This document shows positions 6,799 to 13,531 of a stretch of 14,244 nt of DNA, one piece after another. The translations under genes and the position numbers were made by a program. The stretch lies in the NCBI GenBank assembly GCA_023460715.1, contig JAEWPH010000209.1, positions 1 through 14,244 on the forward strand. The letters are read 5' to 3'. The notes beneath the pieces were generated by a model. That model had not been told where the DNA came from. It ran no database searches and saw nothing but the letters and a program-made list of their open reading frames with translations. Source of the DNA: Pseudomonadota bacterium. GTDB taxonomy: Bacteria; Pseudomonadota; Gammaproteobacteria; Burkholderiales; Burkholderiaceae_C. How positions within the stretch are numbered: position 1 is the first letter of the stretch; each line of letters begins with the position of its first letter.

Positions 6799-6960
6799 GG
6801 GCGGCGCCCGCAGTTTCGCCAAGCGCGTTGGGCTGCCGTGCGTACGGTGCAGCGCGGGGATGCCCAGGCGCTCTCGCGCCGCGTCGAAAGTCCTATCGGC
6901 CCCGACATGCAATTCATCCGTATTAACGGCTCGCAGGGCGGGGTGCGCAGCGCTTTCTGA
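6799..6960 (+). pseudogene. Decayed C-terminal fragment of a second DUF445 gene
   Basis: Directly after the lipoprotein stop codon, the plus-strand frame 6799-6960 has no start codon of its own with a ribosome site, yet from 6838 it reads VRTVQRGDAQALSRRVE, then IGPDMQFIRINGSQGG, and stops at 6958-6960. This lines up with RATVQRWDAQEMAHLVE and IGRDLQYIRINGTVVGG near the C terminus of the intact DUF445 protein (3122-4429). The final membrane helix is missing and the reading breaks off into unrelated residues. The DNA is clearly diverged from the intact gene, so this is an old or foreign paralogue rather than a recent duplication. Positions before about 6838 show no convincing match. Confidence 0.72.
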
Positions 6961-7036
6961 GCCTCCCCTGCCGCTGGCCACCCATTTCCCCATTTCCTTT
7001 TCCTTCTCAACGTTCCCTTGCTGCCAGGAGCCCGCC

Positions 7037-7417
7037 ATGACCGACGAACAGCAGAAGAAATGCCACGCCATCATCCATACCGCCGCCGTGGCGGCCGCTG
7101 CCGCCAACGCCGTGCCCGTGCCGGGGCTGGGCATCGCGACCGACATGGTTGCCATGACGTCGATGACCGTCAGCCTGGCCGCCGTGTTCGGCGGCAACCT
7201 GCCGAGCGAAGCGGCCAAGGGCATGGCGATCTCCGCCATCAAGAACACCATGCTGCGCCAGCCCATCAAGACCATGGCCAAGGAGCTGTCCAAGCTAATT
7301 CCGGGGCTGGGTCAGATCGTCTCGCCCAGCATTTCCATCGTCATGCTGGAGGCGGCTGGCTGGACGCTGGCCAGGGAACTGGACACCAAGTACGCGCGAG
7401 AAGCCTCTGCACCCTGA
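7037..7417 (+). CDS. Small hydrophobic Gly/Ala-rich protein, DUF697/YcjF-like
   Basis: A 126-residue protein with two hydrophobic halves. Residues 9-53 read HAIIHTAAVAAAAANAVPVPG, then LGIATDMVAMTSMTVSLAAVFGG. A segment AAKGMAISAIKNTMLRQ follows, then SKLIPGLGQIVSPSISIVMLEAAGWTLA at about 85-112. The pattern (paired Ala-rich helices, VPxPG turn, a Met/Val-rich helix, a short linker, then PGLGxxV and a closing helix ending near Trp) resembles the DUF697 domain found at the C terminus of YcjF/era-like GTPase partners and as stand-alone membrane proteins. A role in membrane association is plausible; the function is unknown. The start at 7037 is well supported by AGGAG at 7025-7029. It is preceded by a pyrimidine-rich 76-bp spacer after the DUF445 fragment, and is convergent with the GlcD-type gene 37 bp away. 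Confidence 0.7.
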   Translation: MTDEQQKKCHAIIHTAAVAAAAANAVPVPGLGIATDMVAMTSMTVSLAAVFGGNLPSEAAKGMAISAIKNTMLRQPIKTMAKELSKLIPGLGQIVSPSISIVMLEAAGWTLARELDTKYAREASAP

Positions 7418-7431
7418 GCGCTGCAGGCGGT

Positions 7432-7447
7432 GCGGGGCGCTGCCCGC
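7432..7447. terminator. Short hairpin between convergent genes
   Basis: GCGGG (7432-7436) and CCCGC (7443-7447) pair across a 6-base loop in the 37-bp gap between the convergent DUF697-like and GlcD-type genes. There is no T-run, so it is only a possible bidirectional terminator. Confidence 0.25.
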
Positions 7448-7454
7448 TGCGCTG

Positions 7455-8990
7455 TCAGAACCGCGGCAGGTCCGGGTGGCTGATCTGCCCGGCGCGCACC
7501 AGCATCTTTCCGTACTCCGCGCAGCGGTGCAGCGTGGGAATCACCTTGCCGGGGTTGAGCAGCCCGGCCGGATCGAATGCGGCCTTGAGGGCGAACATCT
7601 GGGCGTTCTCCTCGGTGGTGAACTGGGTGCACATGCTGTTGAGCTTCTCCACGCCCACGCCGTGCTCGCCCGACACGGTGCCGCCCATGGCCACGCTGGT
7701 CTCCAGGATGTCGGCGCCGAAGAGTTCGCAGCGGTGCAGTTCGTCCGGGTCGTTGGCGTCGAACAGCACCAGCGGGTGCAGGTTGCCGTCGCCGGCGTGG
7801 AACACGTTCACGCAGCGCAGGCGGTACTTCTTCTCCATCTCCTGGATGGCGAGCAGGATGTCGGCCAAGCGCTTGCGCGGGATGGTCGAATCGAGGCACA
7901 TGTAGTCGGGGCTGATGCGGCCGCTGGCCGGAAAGGCGTTCTTGCGGCCGCTCCAGAAGCGCAGGCGCTCGGCCTCGCTCTGGCTCACGGTGATGGCGGT
8001 GGCGCCGGCGGCGCGCAGCACCTCGCTCATGCGGCCGATCTCTTCCTCCACCTCTTCCGGCGTGCCGTCGGATTCGCACAGCAGGATGGCGGCGGCGTCC
8101 AGGTCGTAGCCGGCGCGCACGAAGTCCTCGACCGCGGCCGTCATGGGCTTGTCCATCATCTCCAGCCCGGCGGGGATGATGCCGGCCGCGATCACGGCGG
8201 CCACCGCATCGCCCGCGCGGCGCACGTCGTCGAAGCTGGCCATGATGCAGCGCGCCAGCTGCGGCTTGGGAATGAGTTTGACGGTGATCTCGGTGGCCAC
8301 GGCCAGCATGCCCTCGCTGCCGATCACGGCAGCCAGCAGGTCGTAGCCGGGGGTGTCCAGCGCCTCGCTGCCAAAGGTGACGGGCTCGCCCTCCATGGTG
8401 TAGCCCCGCACCTGCAGCACGTTGTGCACCGTCAGGCCGTACTTCAGGCAGTGCACGCCGCCCGAGTTCTCGGCAATGTTGCCGCCGATGGTGCAGGCGA
8501 TCTGGCTGGACGGGTCGGGCGCGTAGTACAGCTGGAAGGGCGCGGCGGCTTCGCTGATGGCCAGGTTGCGCACGCCGCACTGCACGCGGGCCGTGCGGCT
8601 GACCGGGTCGACCTGCAGGATGCGGTTGAAGCGCGCCAGCGACAGCGTCACGCCCATGGCGTGCGGCATGGCGCCGCCCGACAGGCCCGTGCCGGCGCCG
8701 CGCGCCACCACCGGCACCTGCAGCGCGTGGCAGGTGCGCAGCACGGCCTGCACTTGCGCCTCCGTCTCGGGCAGACAGACCACCAGCGGGCGCTGGCGGT
8801 AGGCGGTGAGGCCATCGCATTCGTACGGCGTGGTGTCTTCCGCATGCCAGAGCAGGGTGTGCGCGGGCAGGTGGGCGCCCAGGGCCTGGACGACCTGCGC
8901 CTGCCGCGCGGCCCGTTCGCTGGGCGTGGCCGTGGGGGCAGGGCTGGTGGAGCCGGGGGATGCGGAGGAGGGGGCAACGGCGGCGCTCAT
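7455..8990 (-). CDS. glcD: FAD-linked oxidase, glycolate oxidase subunit GlcD / D-2-hydroxyacid dehydrogenase type
   Basis: A 511-residue flavoprotein that oxidises a 2-hydroxyacid such as glycolate or D-lactate to the 2-oxoacid, in the cytoplasm or at the membrane face. The PCMH-type FAD domain spans about residues 68-248 with RGAGTGLSGGAMP, IGGNIAENSGGVHCLKYG and SEGMLAVATEITVKL. The C-terminal oxidase domain contains HAGDGNLHP (398-406) and GEHGVGVEK (441-449), both diagnostic of the GlcD/LDH-D group. The first 25 residues are an Ala/Ser/Pro-rich lead. ATG at 8990 is chosen over an in-frame GTG at 8999; neither has a strong ribosome site. Length is close to E. coli GlcD (499). Partner genes glcE and glcF are usually next to glcD but are not here: downstream lies a convergent unrelated gene. 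It may therefore work alone or with distant partners. The symbol indicates family only. Confidence 0.85.
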   Translation of the reverse strand: MSAAVAPSSASPGSTSPAPTATPSERAARQAQVVQALGAHLPAHTLLWHAEDTTPYECDGLTAYRQRPLVVCLPETEAQVQAVLRTCHALQVPVVARGAGTGLSGGAMPHAMGVTLSLARFNRILQVDPVSRTARVQCGVRNLAISEAAAPFQLYYAPDPSSQIACTIGGNIAENSGGVHCLKYGLTVHNVLQVRGYTMEGEPVTFGSEALDTPGYDLLAAVIGSEGMLAVATEITVKLIPKPQLARCIMASFDDVRRAGDAVAAVIAAGIIPAGLEMMDKPMTAAVEDFVRAGYDLDAAAILLCESDGTPEEVEEEIGRMSEVLRAAGATAITVSQSEAERLRFWSGRKNAFPASGRISPDYMCLDSTIPRKRLADILLAIQEMEKKYRLRCVNVFHAGDGNLHPLVLFDANDPDELHRCELFGADILETSVAMGGTVSGEHGVGVEKLNSMCTQFTTEENAQMFALKAAFDPAGLLNPGKVIPTLHRCAEYGKMLVRAGQISHPDLPRF

Positions 8991-9070
8991 GCCCGCCACT
9001 GTAGAGGAAGGCCGTGCGCCCGTGCGTGAGTTTTCTTGCAGCGCGCCGTGAATTGGCTGCCAGTCCGCAA

Positions 9071-9128
9071 TGCTATTGATAAGTGAGCTGCATGCGCTCG
9101 TCGAATAAGCGCTGGAGGCCGATTGGGT
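9071..9128. repeat. Comamonadaceae-type intergenic repeat, copy 1
   Basis: The stretch beginning TGCTATTGATAAGTGAGCTG contains CATGCGCT, GAATAAGCGC and GGAGGCC in the same order and spacing as copy 2 at 11226-11281. GCGCT and AGCGC within it can pair as a 5-bp stem over a 9-base loop. It lies just downstream of the helicase stop (minus strand). I recall this short element as frequent between genes of Acidovorax and relatives. It carries no coding sequence. Confidence 0.75.
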
Positions 9129-9153
9129 TGGAGGTCCGCACCGGCCCCGGCCG

Positions 9154-11160
9154 TCAGACCGGCCCCGGGCTCACCGGCCGCTTCTCGCCCTCCAGCAGCC
9201 ACAGCCGGTGGCGGGCCCGTGTCATGGCCACGTAGAGGCGGTTGCGTTCGCGGTACGCCTCCTGCGCGGCGGCGCTGCGGGGGAAGCGCCCGCGCTCCAC
9301 CAGGGGCACGGCCACGTGATCGTATTCGTGGCCCTTGCTGCGCTCCACCGTCAGCAGTTGCAGGCTGGGCTGCTCCTGCTGGCGGTGCTGCGCAATGCTG
9401 GCGTTCACCATGAGCGCCAGCCGGCCCAGGAATTCGTCGACGGCCAGGCCGGCGCAGATGCGGGCCAGCGCCTGCAGGCTGTCCAGGATGTGGCGCCGCT
9501 CGTCGGGGTTCAGCGGGGCCTGGGCGAAGAAGCGCAGCAGCAGCGGGTGCGTGCACAGGAGGCCCGCGTCGGCGCAGGCCGCGGGCGGCAGCTCCAGCCA
9601 CTGCTCTATGGCGGCCGAGGCCACGGGCGCGTTGGGGTCGAAGCTTGCGCACAGCAGAAACTGCCGCAGCAGCGCCGGCTTGCCGATCAGCTCGGCCGCC
9701 ACGGCGCGCGTGTCGCGCTCCATGGGCGATTCCTTGTCCAGCGCCTGCAGGTCGAAGCGGCCGTTGGCCAGCACGTCCGGGTCGGGCTGGCTGGTGCGGC
9801 GCGCGTAGCGCAGCAGGCCCTCGATGGCGCTGCTGAGGATGCCCTGCGTCAGCCGCACCGTGGCGCCGCAGCCGGGCAGGGCGGCCATGAGGGCCAGCAC
9901 CAGGGCGATCTCGCGGCGCTGGTAGAAGCGCTTGAGCCCCAGGCAGGCGTAGTGCACGCCTTCGTGCGCGAAGACCCACTCCAGCAGCACCGAATCCTCG
10001 GGCGAGCGCAGCACCACGTTCAGGCAGGGCGCAGGGGGGGGCGTGCCTGCAGGGCCGGCGGGCCGCGCCGGCTGGCGCAGCACGGCCGCGTGGATCTCCA
10101 GCAGCTGCCGCGCGCAGTCGGCGTCGTCCACATAGCGGCGCTGCTCGAACACGGCCGGCTTGTTCGGGTAGTGCGCGGCAAACGCCACGTCGAACAGCGG
10201 GTTCAGCGCCTGGCAGATGGCGTTGCCGAAGCGGTAGGTGGTGCGCAGCGTGAGCACCTGCGCGTCGGCGGGCAGTGCCTGGCGGATGCGCGCCAGCCCG
10301 TCGCCGAAGACCGAGAACGCGCCGGGCAGGATGTGCTGATTGAAGTCGCCCGCGCCGACGAAGCGGCCGTTGCCGCCCGCCACCAGCGCGCGCAGCACCT
10401 GCAGGGCGGCCTCGTCCAGATCCTGCAGCTCGTCGAACAGCACGGCGTCGAACCGGCCCTGCAAGGGCGCGAACACGGCGCCGAAGTCGAGCGCGCCGAG
10501 CTGCAGGGCGACTTCGTAGGTGCAGTCGCCCGGCGCATAGAACACCGGCTCGTCCTGCAGGCCGCGGCGCAGGCGCTCGTACTTGAGCAGCAGCAGGTAC
10601 AGGCCGTAGTCCAGCGCATGTTCTTCGCAGTAGGCCTGCGGGCCCAGGCCCGAGTCCGCGATGTCGCGCAGCAGCAGGCGCTGCTTGGCCAGGGCCTCGA
10701 ACGCGGTGAAGGCTTCCACGTCCAGCTCGCCCGCCAGGCTGTCGGCGGCGTCCGCGCCGTGCGCTCCGCGCTCCTGCAGCAGTGCGGCATGGGCCTGGCG
10801 GATCAGCTGCTGGCGCTGCAGCGGCTCGGTCACGCGCTCCACGGCGTCGCCCTGCGATTGCAGCACGCCGGCGCACAGCTGCTCCACGGTCATGACCTGC
10901 AGTTCGCGCGGCACGGCGGGCAGAAACTGCTCCAGCCGGCGCACGATGGCGCCCAGCCCCGCCTCGGAGTACGCCAGCATCAGGATGCGGCTGCGCGGGT
11001 GGGCGCGCAGCAGATCGGCCGCCTGGATCGCCAGCGTGGTGGTCTTGCCGGTGCCGGCCAGCGCGCTCACCAGCACCGCGCGGGCGGTGGCGTTGAGCAC
11101 CGCGTTCTGCTCCAGGGTGGGGTAGCGCTTCTTGAAGGAGACGTCTTGCGGCAGGGCCAT
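9154..11160 (-). CDS. UvrD/Rep-like superfamily 1 DNA helicase
   Basis: A 668-residue ATP-dependent helicase-type protein. SF1A motifs appear in order: the Q motif region PTLEQNAVL (about 14-22), Walker A SALAGTGKTTT (32-42), motif II VLFDELQDLDE (240-250), motif III VGAGDFNQHI (268-277), the arginine motif LRTTYRFG (305-312), motif V LTVERSKGHEYDHVAVP (near 605), and motif VI LYVAMTRARHRL (642-653). All residues expected for ATP hydrolysis are present. The protein is shorter than UvrD or Rep (about 670-720). The region between the arginine motif and motif V (about 313-600) does not look like a canonical 2B domain, and no nuclease domain is seen. ATG 11160 is chosen because an upstream TTG extension would read through the intergenic repeat. 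No clear ribosome site. It is bracketed by the two repeat copies and has no same-strand partner nearby. Confidence 0.88.
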   Translation of the reverse strand: MALPQDVSFKKRYPTLEQNAVLNATARAVLVSALAGTGKTTTLAIQAADLLRAHPRSRILMLAYSEAGLGAIVRRLEQFLPAVPRELQVMTVEQLCAGVLQSQGDAVERVTEPLQRQQLIRQAHAALLQERGAHGADAADSLAGELDVEAFTAFEALAKQRLLLRDIADSGLGPQAYCEEHALDYGLYLLLLKYERLRRGLQDEPVFYAPGDCTYEVALQLGALDFGAVFAPLQGRFDAVLFDELQDLDEAALQVLRALVAGGNGRFVGAGDFNQHILPGAFSVFGDGLARIRQALPADAQVLTLRTTYRFGNAICQALNPLFDVAFAAHYPNKPAVFEQRRYVDDADCARQLLEIHAAVLRQPARPAGPAGTPPPAPCLNVVLRSPEDSVLLEWVFAHEGVHYACLGLKRFYQRREIALVLALMAALPGCGATVRLTQGILSSAIEGLLRYARRTSQPDPDVLANGRFDLQALDKESPMERDTRAVAAELIGKPALLRQFLLCASFDPNAPVASAAIEQWLELPPAACADAGLLCTHPLLLRFFAQAPLNPDERRHILDSLQALARICAGLAVDEFLGRLALMVNASIAQHRQQEQPSLQLLTVERSKGHEYDHVAVPLVERGRFPRSAAAQEAYRERNRLYVAMTRARHRLWLLEGEKRPVSPGPV

Positions 11161-11225
11161 GGGGTGGGATCGGAGCAGGGCGTGGGGGCACGGCAGGAAG
11201 GCGGTCGCGCCGGCAAAAAACAGTT

Positions 11226-11281
11226 TGCTATATAAATTATAGCTACATGCGCTTGTCAAATAAGCGTCAGAGGCCTTTTTG
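11226..11281. repeat. Comamonadaceae-type intergenic repeat, copy 2
   Basis: This copy starts TGCTATATAAATTATAGCTA and continues with CATGCGCTTG, AAATAAGCG and AGAGGCC, aligned with copy 1 and in the same orientation. CGCTT and AAGCG can pair as a 5-bp stem. It lies between the helicase start and the LysR stop, both minus-strand genes. On the minus strand it offers a perfect TTGACA (plus positions 11254-11259) and a perfect TATAAT 12 bp further, plus a weaker TTTATA at 17-bp spacing. It could supply a promoter for the helicase, but the best hexamers are badly spaced. Confidence 0.78.
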
Positions 11282-11299
11282 GCATGAATGCCTGGGCAG

Positions 11300-12199
11300 T
11301 CAGGCCATGGCCCGGCGCAGCCATTCGGCGAAGGCGGCGCATTCCCAGCGGTCCATGGTGCCGGTGCGCCAGCACAGGTAATGCGCGTGCGGGCTGTCGG
11401 CCTGGATGTCGAACAGCCGCACCAGCGTGCCCTGGTCCAGCCAGGGCGCGCCCAGCTTCAGGCGCACCAGGGCCACGCCCATGCCGGCGGCGGCGGCGTC
11501 GCACATCAGGCCGATGTCGTTGAACTGCGAGCCCTCCGTGGGCGCGGGCCAGTCGAGCTTGCAGGCGGCGAACCAGCTGCGCCACGGCTCCAGCGGGCTG
11601 CGCAGCAGGGGCACGTGCTCCAGGTCCTCGGGCCGCTCGAAGGGGCCGTGCTCGCGCACGAAGGCGGGCGAGGCCAGCGGCGTGACCACGTCGCGCGCGA
11701 TCTCCACATGCTCCATGTCGGCGTAGTGGCCGGGACCGAAGCGCACCACCAGGTCCGCGTCCTCGGCCACCACGTCGAGCAGCGGGATGGAGACCTGCAG
11801 CGCCAGGTCGATCTCGGGATAGGTGTCGGTGAACTGGCGCAGCCGCGGGATGAGGATGGCCCGCGCGAACGTGGGCGTCACCGCCAGCTTCAGCCGGCGC
11901 TTGCCGGGCGCGCTGGCCGTGCCGGGAAAGCGCTGCAGCGCGGTCAGGCCCTCGCGCACCTGCGACAGGTAGGCGCTGCCCTCGGTGGTGAGGGAAAAGT
12001 CCGCCCGGCCGAACAGGCGCGTGCCCAGCAGCTGTTCGAGCTGCTTGACGCGATGGCTCACGGCGCTGGGCGTCACGCACAGCTCCTCGGCCGTCTGGGT
12101 CACGCTGCGCAGACGCGCCAGCGCCTCGAAGGTGAGCAGGCACTGGATGGGCGGGATGCGGCGGCCGGAGGAGGTGAAGCGGTCGGTGGGCGGTGGCAT
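11300..12199 (-). CDS. LysR-family transcriptional regulator (GcvA-like group)
   Basis: A 299-residue regulator of the standard LysR length. The N-terminal winged helix-turn-helix (about residues 13-72) reads RRIPPIQCLLTFEALARL, then SVTQTAEELCVTPSAVSHRVKQLEQLLGTRLF, followed by LTTEG. The effector-binding half (about 90-295) contains LKLAVTPTFARAILIPRLRQF and YPEIDLALQV, typical of the GcvA-like subgroup. DADLVVRFGPGHYADMEHVEI and the closing AFAEWLRRA also fit. ATG 12199 is chosen because MPPPTDRF leads directly into the HTH; the frame continues upstream through the intergenic region without support. It is divergent from the AraC-type gene across a 217-bp region full of GCGAGCA half-sites. 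The effector and target are unknown; the AraC gene or itself is the usual first guess for a divergent LysR. Confidence 0.9.
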   Translation of the reverse strand: MPPPTDRFTSSGRRIPPIQCLLTFEALARLRSVTQTAEELCVTPSAVSHRVKQLEQLLGTRLFGRADFSLTTEGSAYLSQVREGLTALQRFPGTASAPGKRRLKLAVTPTFARAILIPRLRQFTDTYPEIDLALQVSIPLLDVVAEDADLVVRFGPGHYADMEHVEIARDVVTPLASPAFVREHGPFERPEDLEHVPLLRSPLEPWRSWFAACKLDWPAPTEGSQFNDIGLMCDAAAAGMGVALVRLKLGAPWLDQGTLVRLFDIQADSPHAHYLCWRTGTMDRWECAAFAEWLRRAMA

Positions 12200-12262
12200 G
12201 GGCTCGGTGGTGGCAAGGGCGGCGGCCGGTGCGCAAGCGGCGCGCGCGGCAGGCGGATGGGA

Positions 12263-12388
12263 ATGCTCGCATGCTGCGGCCGACTCGCGCAACGGCGGAT
12301 AGGCGGGGCGGCTGGGCTCATGCGCCCAGCGAGCAAGCATATGCGAGCATGGCATTTCACGCGACCGCCCCGCAGCGCGAGCATGGCA
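12263..12388. promoter_or_regulatory. Cluster of GCGAGCA half-sites between divergent lysR-type and araC-type genes
   Basis: The heptamer GCGAGCA occurs at 12329-12335, 12343-12349 and 12377-12383, and inverted as TGCTCGC at 12264-12270. The second and third copies are part of a 12-bp direct repeat GCGAGCATGGCA (12343-12354 and 12377-12388), 34 bp apart. The inverted copy and the second copy extend to a 10-bp inverted repeat ATGCTCGCAT (12263-12272) / ATGCGAGCAT (12341-12350). All lie in the 217-bp divergent intergenic region, so they are good candidates for operators of one of the two regulators. Confidence 0.5.
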
Positions 12389-12416
12389 GGTCCGCCCTGC
12401 CACCCCATCTGCTGCC

Positions 12417-13406
12417 ATGCCCACCGCCTGCTCTACCGGTCCCGCCTCTCCCCTGCCTGCCGACATCGACCACACCATCGACCGCCTGCTGGCCGGCCTG
12501 CAATGGGAGACCACCGTGTTCCATGTGGGCCGCTACTGCGGCGAAAGCTGGCGTGCCTCCACCGCTGGCCATGCCATGGCGGGCTTCCACATCGTGCTGC
12601 ACGGGCAGTGCTACCTGCACCGGCCGGGCCAGCCGCCGCTGGCGCTGGCGTCTGGCGATGGCGTCTTTCTGCTGGCCGACACGCCGCATGCGCTGTCGCC
12701 GCAGCCCGATGCGCCGCTGCCGGCCTGCGCGGGCCCGGCCATGCGGCCCCTGGCGTCCGGCGCCGCGGGTGCGGCCGAGGGCACGGGGCTGGCCTGCGGC
12801 TTCTTCCAGTTCACCGGATCGCTCAGCGCCCTGCTGCTGCGCGCGCTGCCGCAGGTGCTGGTGCTGCGGGCCGCGGGCGATGCGGCGCCGGCCGCCCTGC
12901 TGGTGGACTGCATGCTGCGCGAGGCGCGGTCGGCGCACGCGGCGCACGGCGCGGACGCCGCGCTGTCGCCCGTCGTGGCGCGGCTGACGGACCTGCTCTT
13001 CTTCTACGTGGTGCGCCACGCCGCGCGCGAGGGCTCCGTGCCCGCCGGCCTGTGGCGGCTGCTGCGCGACCCGGCCCTGGCGCCGTTGCTGGCGCGCCTG
13101 CTGGATGCGCCGGGCCAGGCGTGGACAGTGGAGCAGATGGCGCAGGCCGTGCACATGTCCCGCGCGCGCTTCTTCCGCGCATTCCAGAGCGCGTGCGGCG
13201 TGGCGCCGGCGCAGTTCCTCGCCACGCTGCGCATGCAGGTGGCGGCGCAGCGCATGGAGCGCGGCGAAAGCATCGCCCGCGCCGCCGAACACGTCGGCTA
13301 CCAGTCGTATGCGGCGTTCTCCCGGGCGTTCAAGAAGGCCAACGGCCTGCAGCCCGGCGCCTGGCAGCGCCTGCGCATGCAGCCGGGCGCCCGGCCGCCG
13401 CATTGA
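12417..13406 (+). CDS. AraC-family transcriptional regulator with cupin-type sensor domain
   Basis: A 329-residue regulator. The N-terminal part (about residues 20-200) fits the AraC-type cupin domain seen in PF12852-like proteins: GFHIVLHGQCYLHRPGQPPLAL, then ASGDGVFLLADTPHAL, and LACGFFQFTG. The C-terminal double helix-turn-helix (about 236-322) has WTVEQMAQAVHMSRARFFRAF, then GVAPAQFLATLRMQVA and SIARAAEHVGYQSYAAFSRAFKKANGLQP, a clean match to the family. The start at 12417 gives a reasonable N terminus, although no clear ribosome site precedes it. It is divergent from the LysR gene and lies 125 bp upstream of the CMD gene on the same strand. In many betaproteobacteria regulators of this type sit next to CMD-family or oxidoreductase genes they control, which is inferred here too. 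Confidence 0.9.
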   Translation: MPTACSTGPASPLPADIDHTIDRLLAGLQWETTVFHVGRYCGESWRASTAGHAMAGFHIVLHGQCYLHRPGQPPLALASGDGVFLLADTPHALSPQPDAPLPACAGPAMRPLASGAAGAAEGTGLACGFFQFTGSLSALLLRALPQVLVLRAAGDAAPAALLVDCMLREARSAHAAHGADAALSPVVARLTDLLFFYVVRHAAREGSVPAGLWRLLRDPALAPLLARLLDAPGQAWTVEQMAQAVHMSRARFFRAFQSACGVAPAQFLATLRMQVAAQRMERGESIARAAEHVGYQSYAAFSRAFKKANGLQPGAWQRLRMQPGARPPH

Positions 13407-13415
13407 CGCGTGACA

Positions 13416-13429
13416 GCCGGGCTACCGGC
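13416..13429 (+). terminator. Small hairpin after the araC-type gene
   Basis: GCCGG (13416-13420) and CCGGC (13425-13429) form a 5-bp stem with a GCTA loop, 9 bp past the AraC stop. No T-run follows, so termination here is doubtful. Confidence 0.2.
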
Positions 13430-13531
13430 ACGCGGATGTGACGCTGGGGCATAAAAGCGGGACGGTGGGGCAGGGCTTTTCGTCCCCGCGATCGCACAAT
13501 GGACCGCTCCCCCTTCCCGACCGGAGACTGT

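Noticed and set aside
6782..7036. Upstream extension of the DUF697-like gene (frame open from 6782)
   Set aside because: It overlaps the end of the lipoprotein gene and the DUF445 fragment in another frame, whereas ATG 7037 has a strong AGGAG at good spacing.
7476..9029. Plus-strand open frame of 517 codons
   Set aside because: Antisense to the GlcD-type oxidase; composition is His/Gly/Val-rich and no family can be seen.
9208..11235. Plus-strand open frame of 675 codons
   Set aside because: It is antisense to the helicase gene, whose motifs are intact. The translation is Gln/Arg/Ala/Val-rich without domain character, the usual mirror frame of GC-rich coding DNA.
11161..11259. N-terminal extension of the helicase from TTG at 11259
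   Set aside because: It would translate part of the intergenic repeat and adds a hydrophobic stretch foreign to SF1 helicases; ATG 11160 leads straight into the Q-motif region.
11288..13441. Plus-strand open frame of 717 codons
   Set aside because: It spans the antisense of LysR and an out-of-frame reading of AraC, both of which have clear HTH domains in their own frames.
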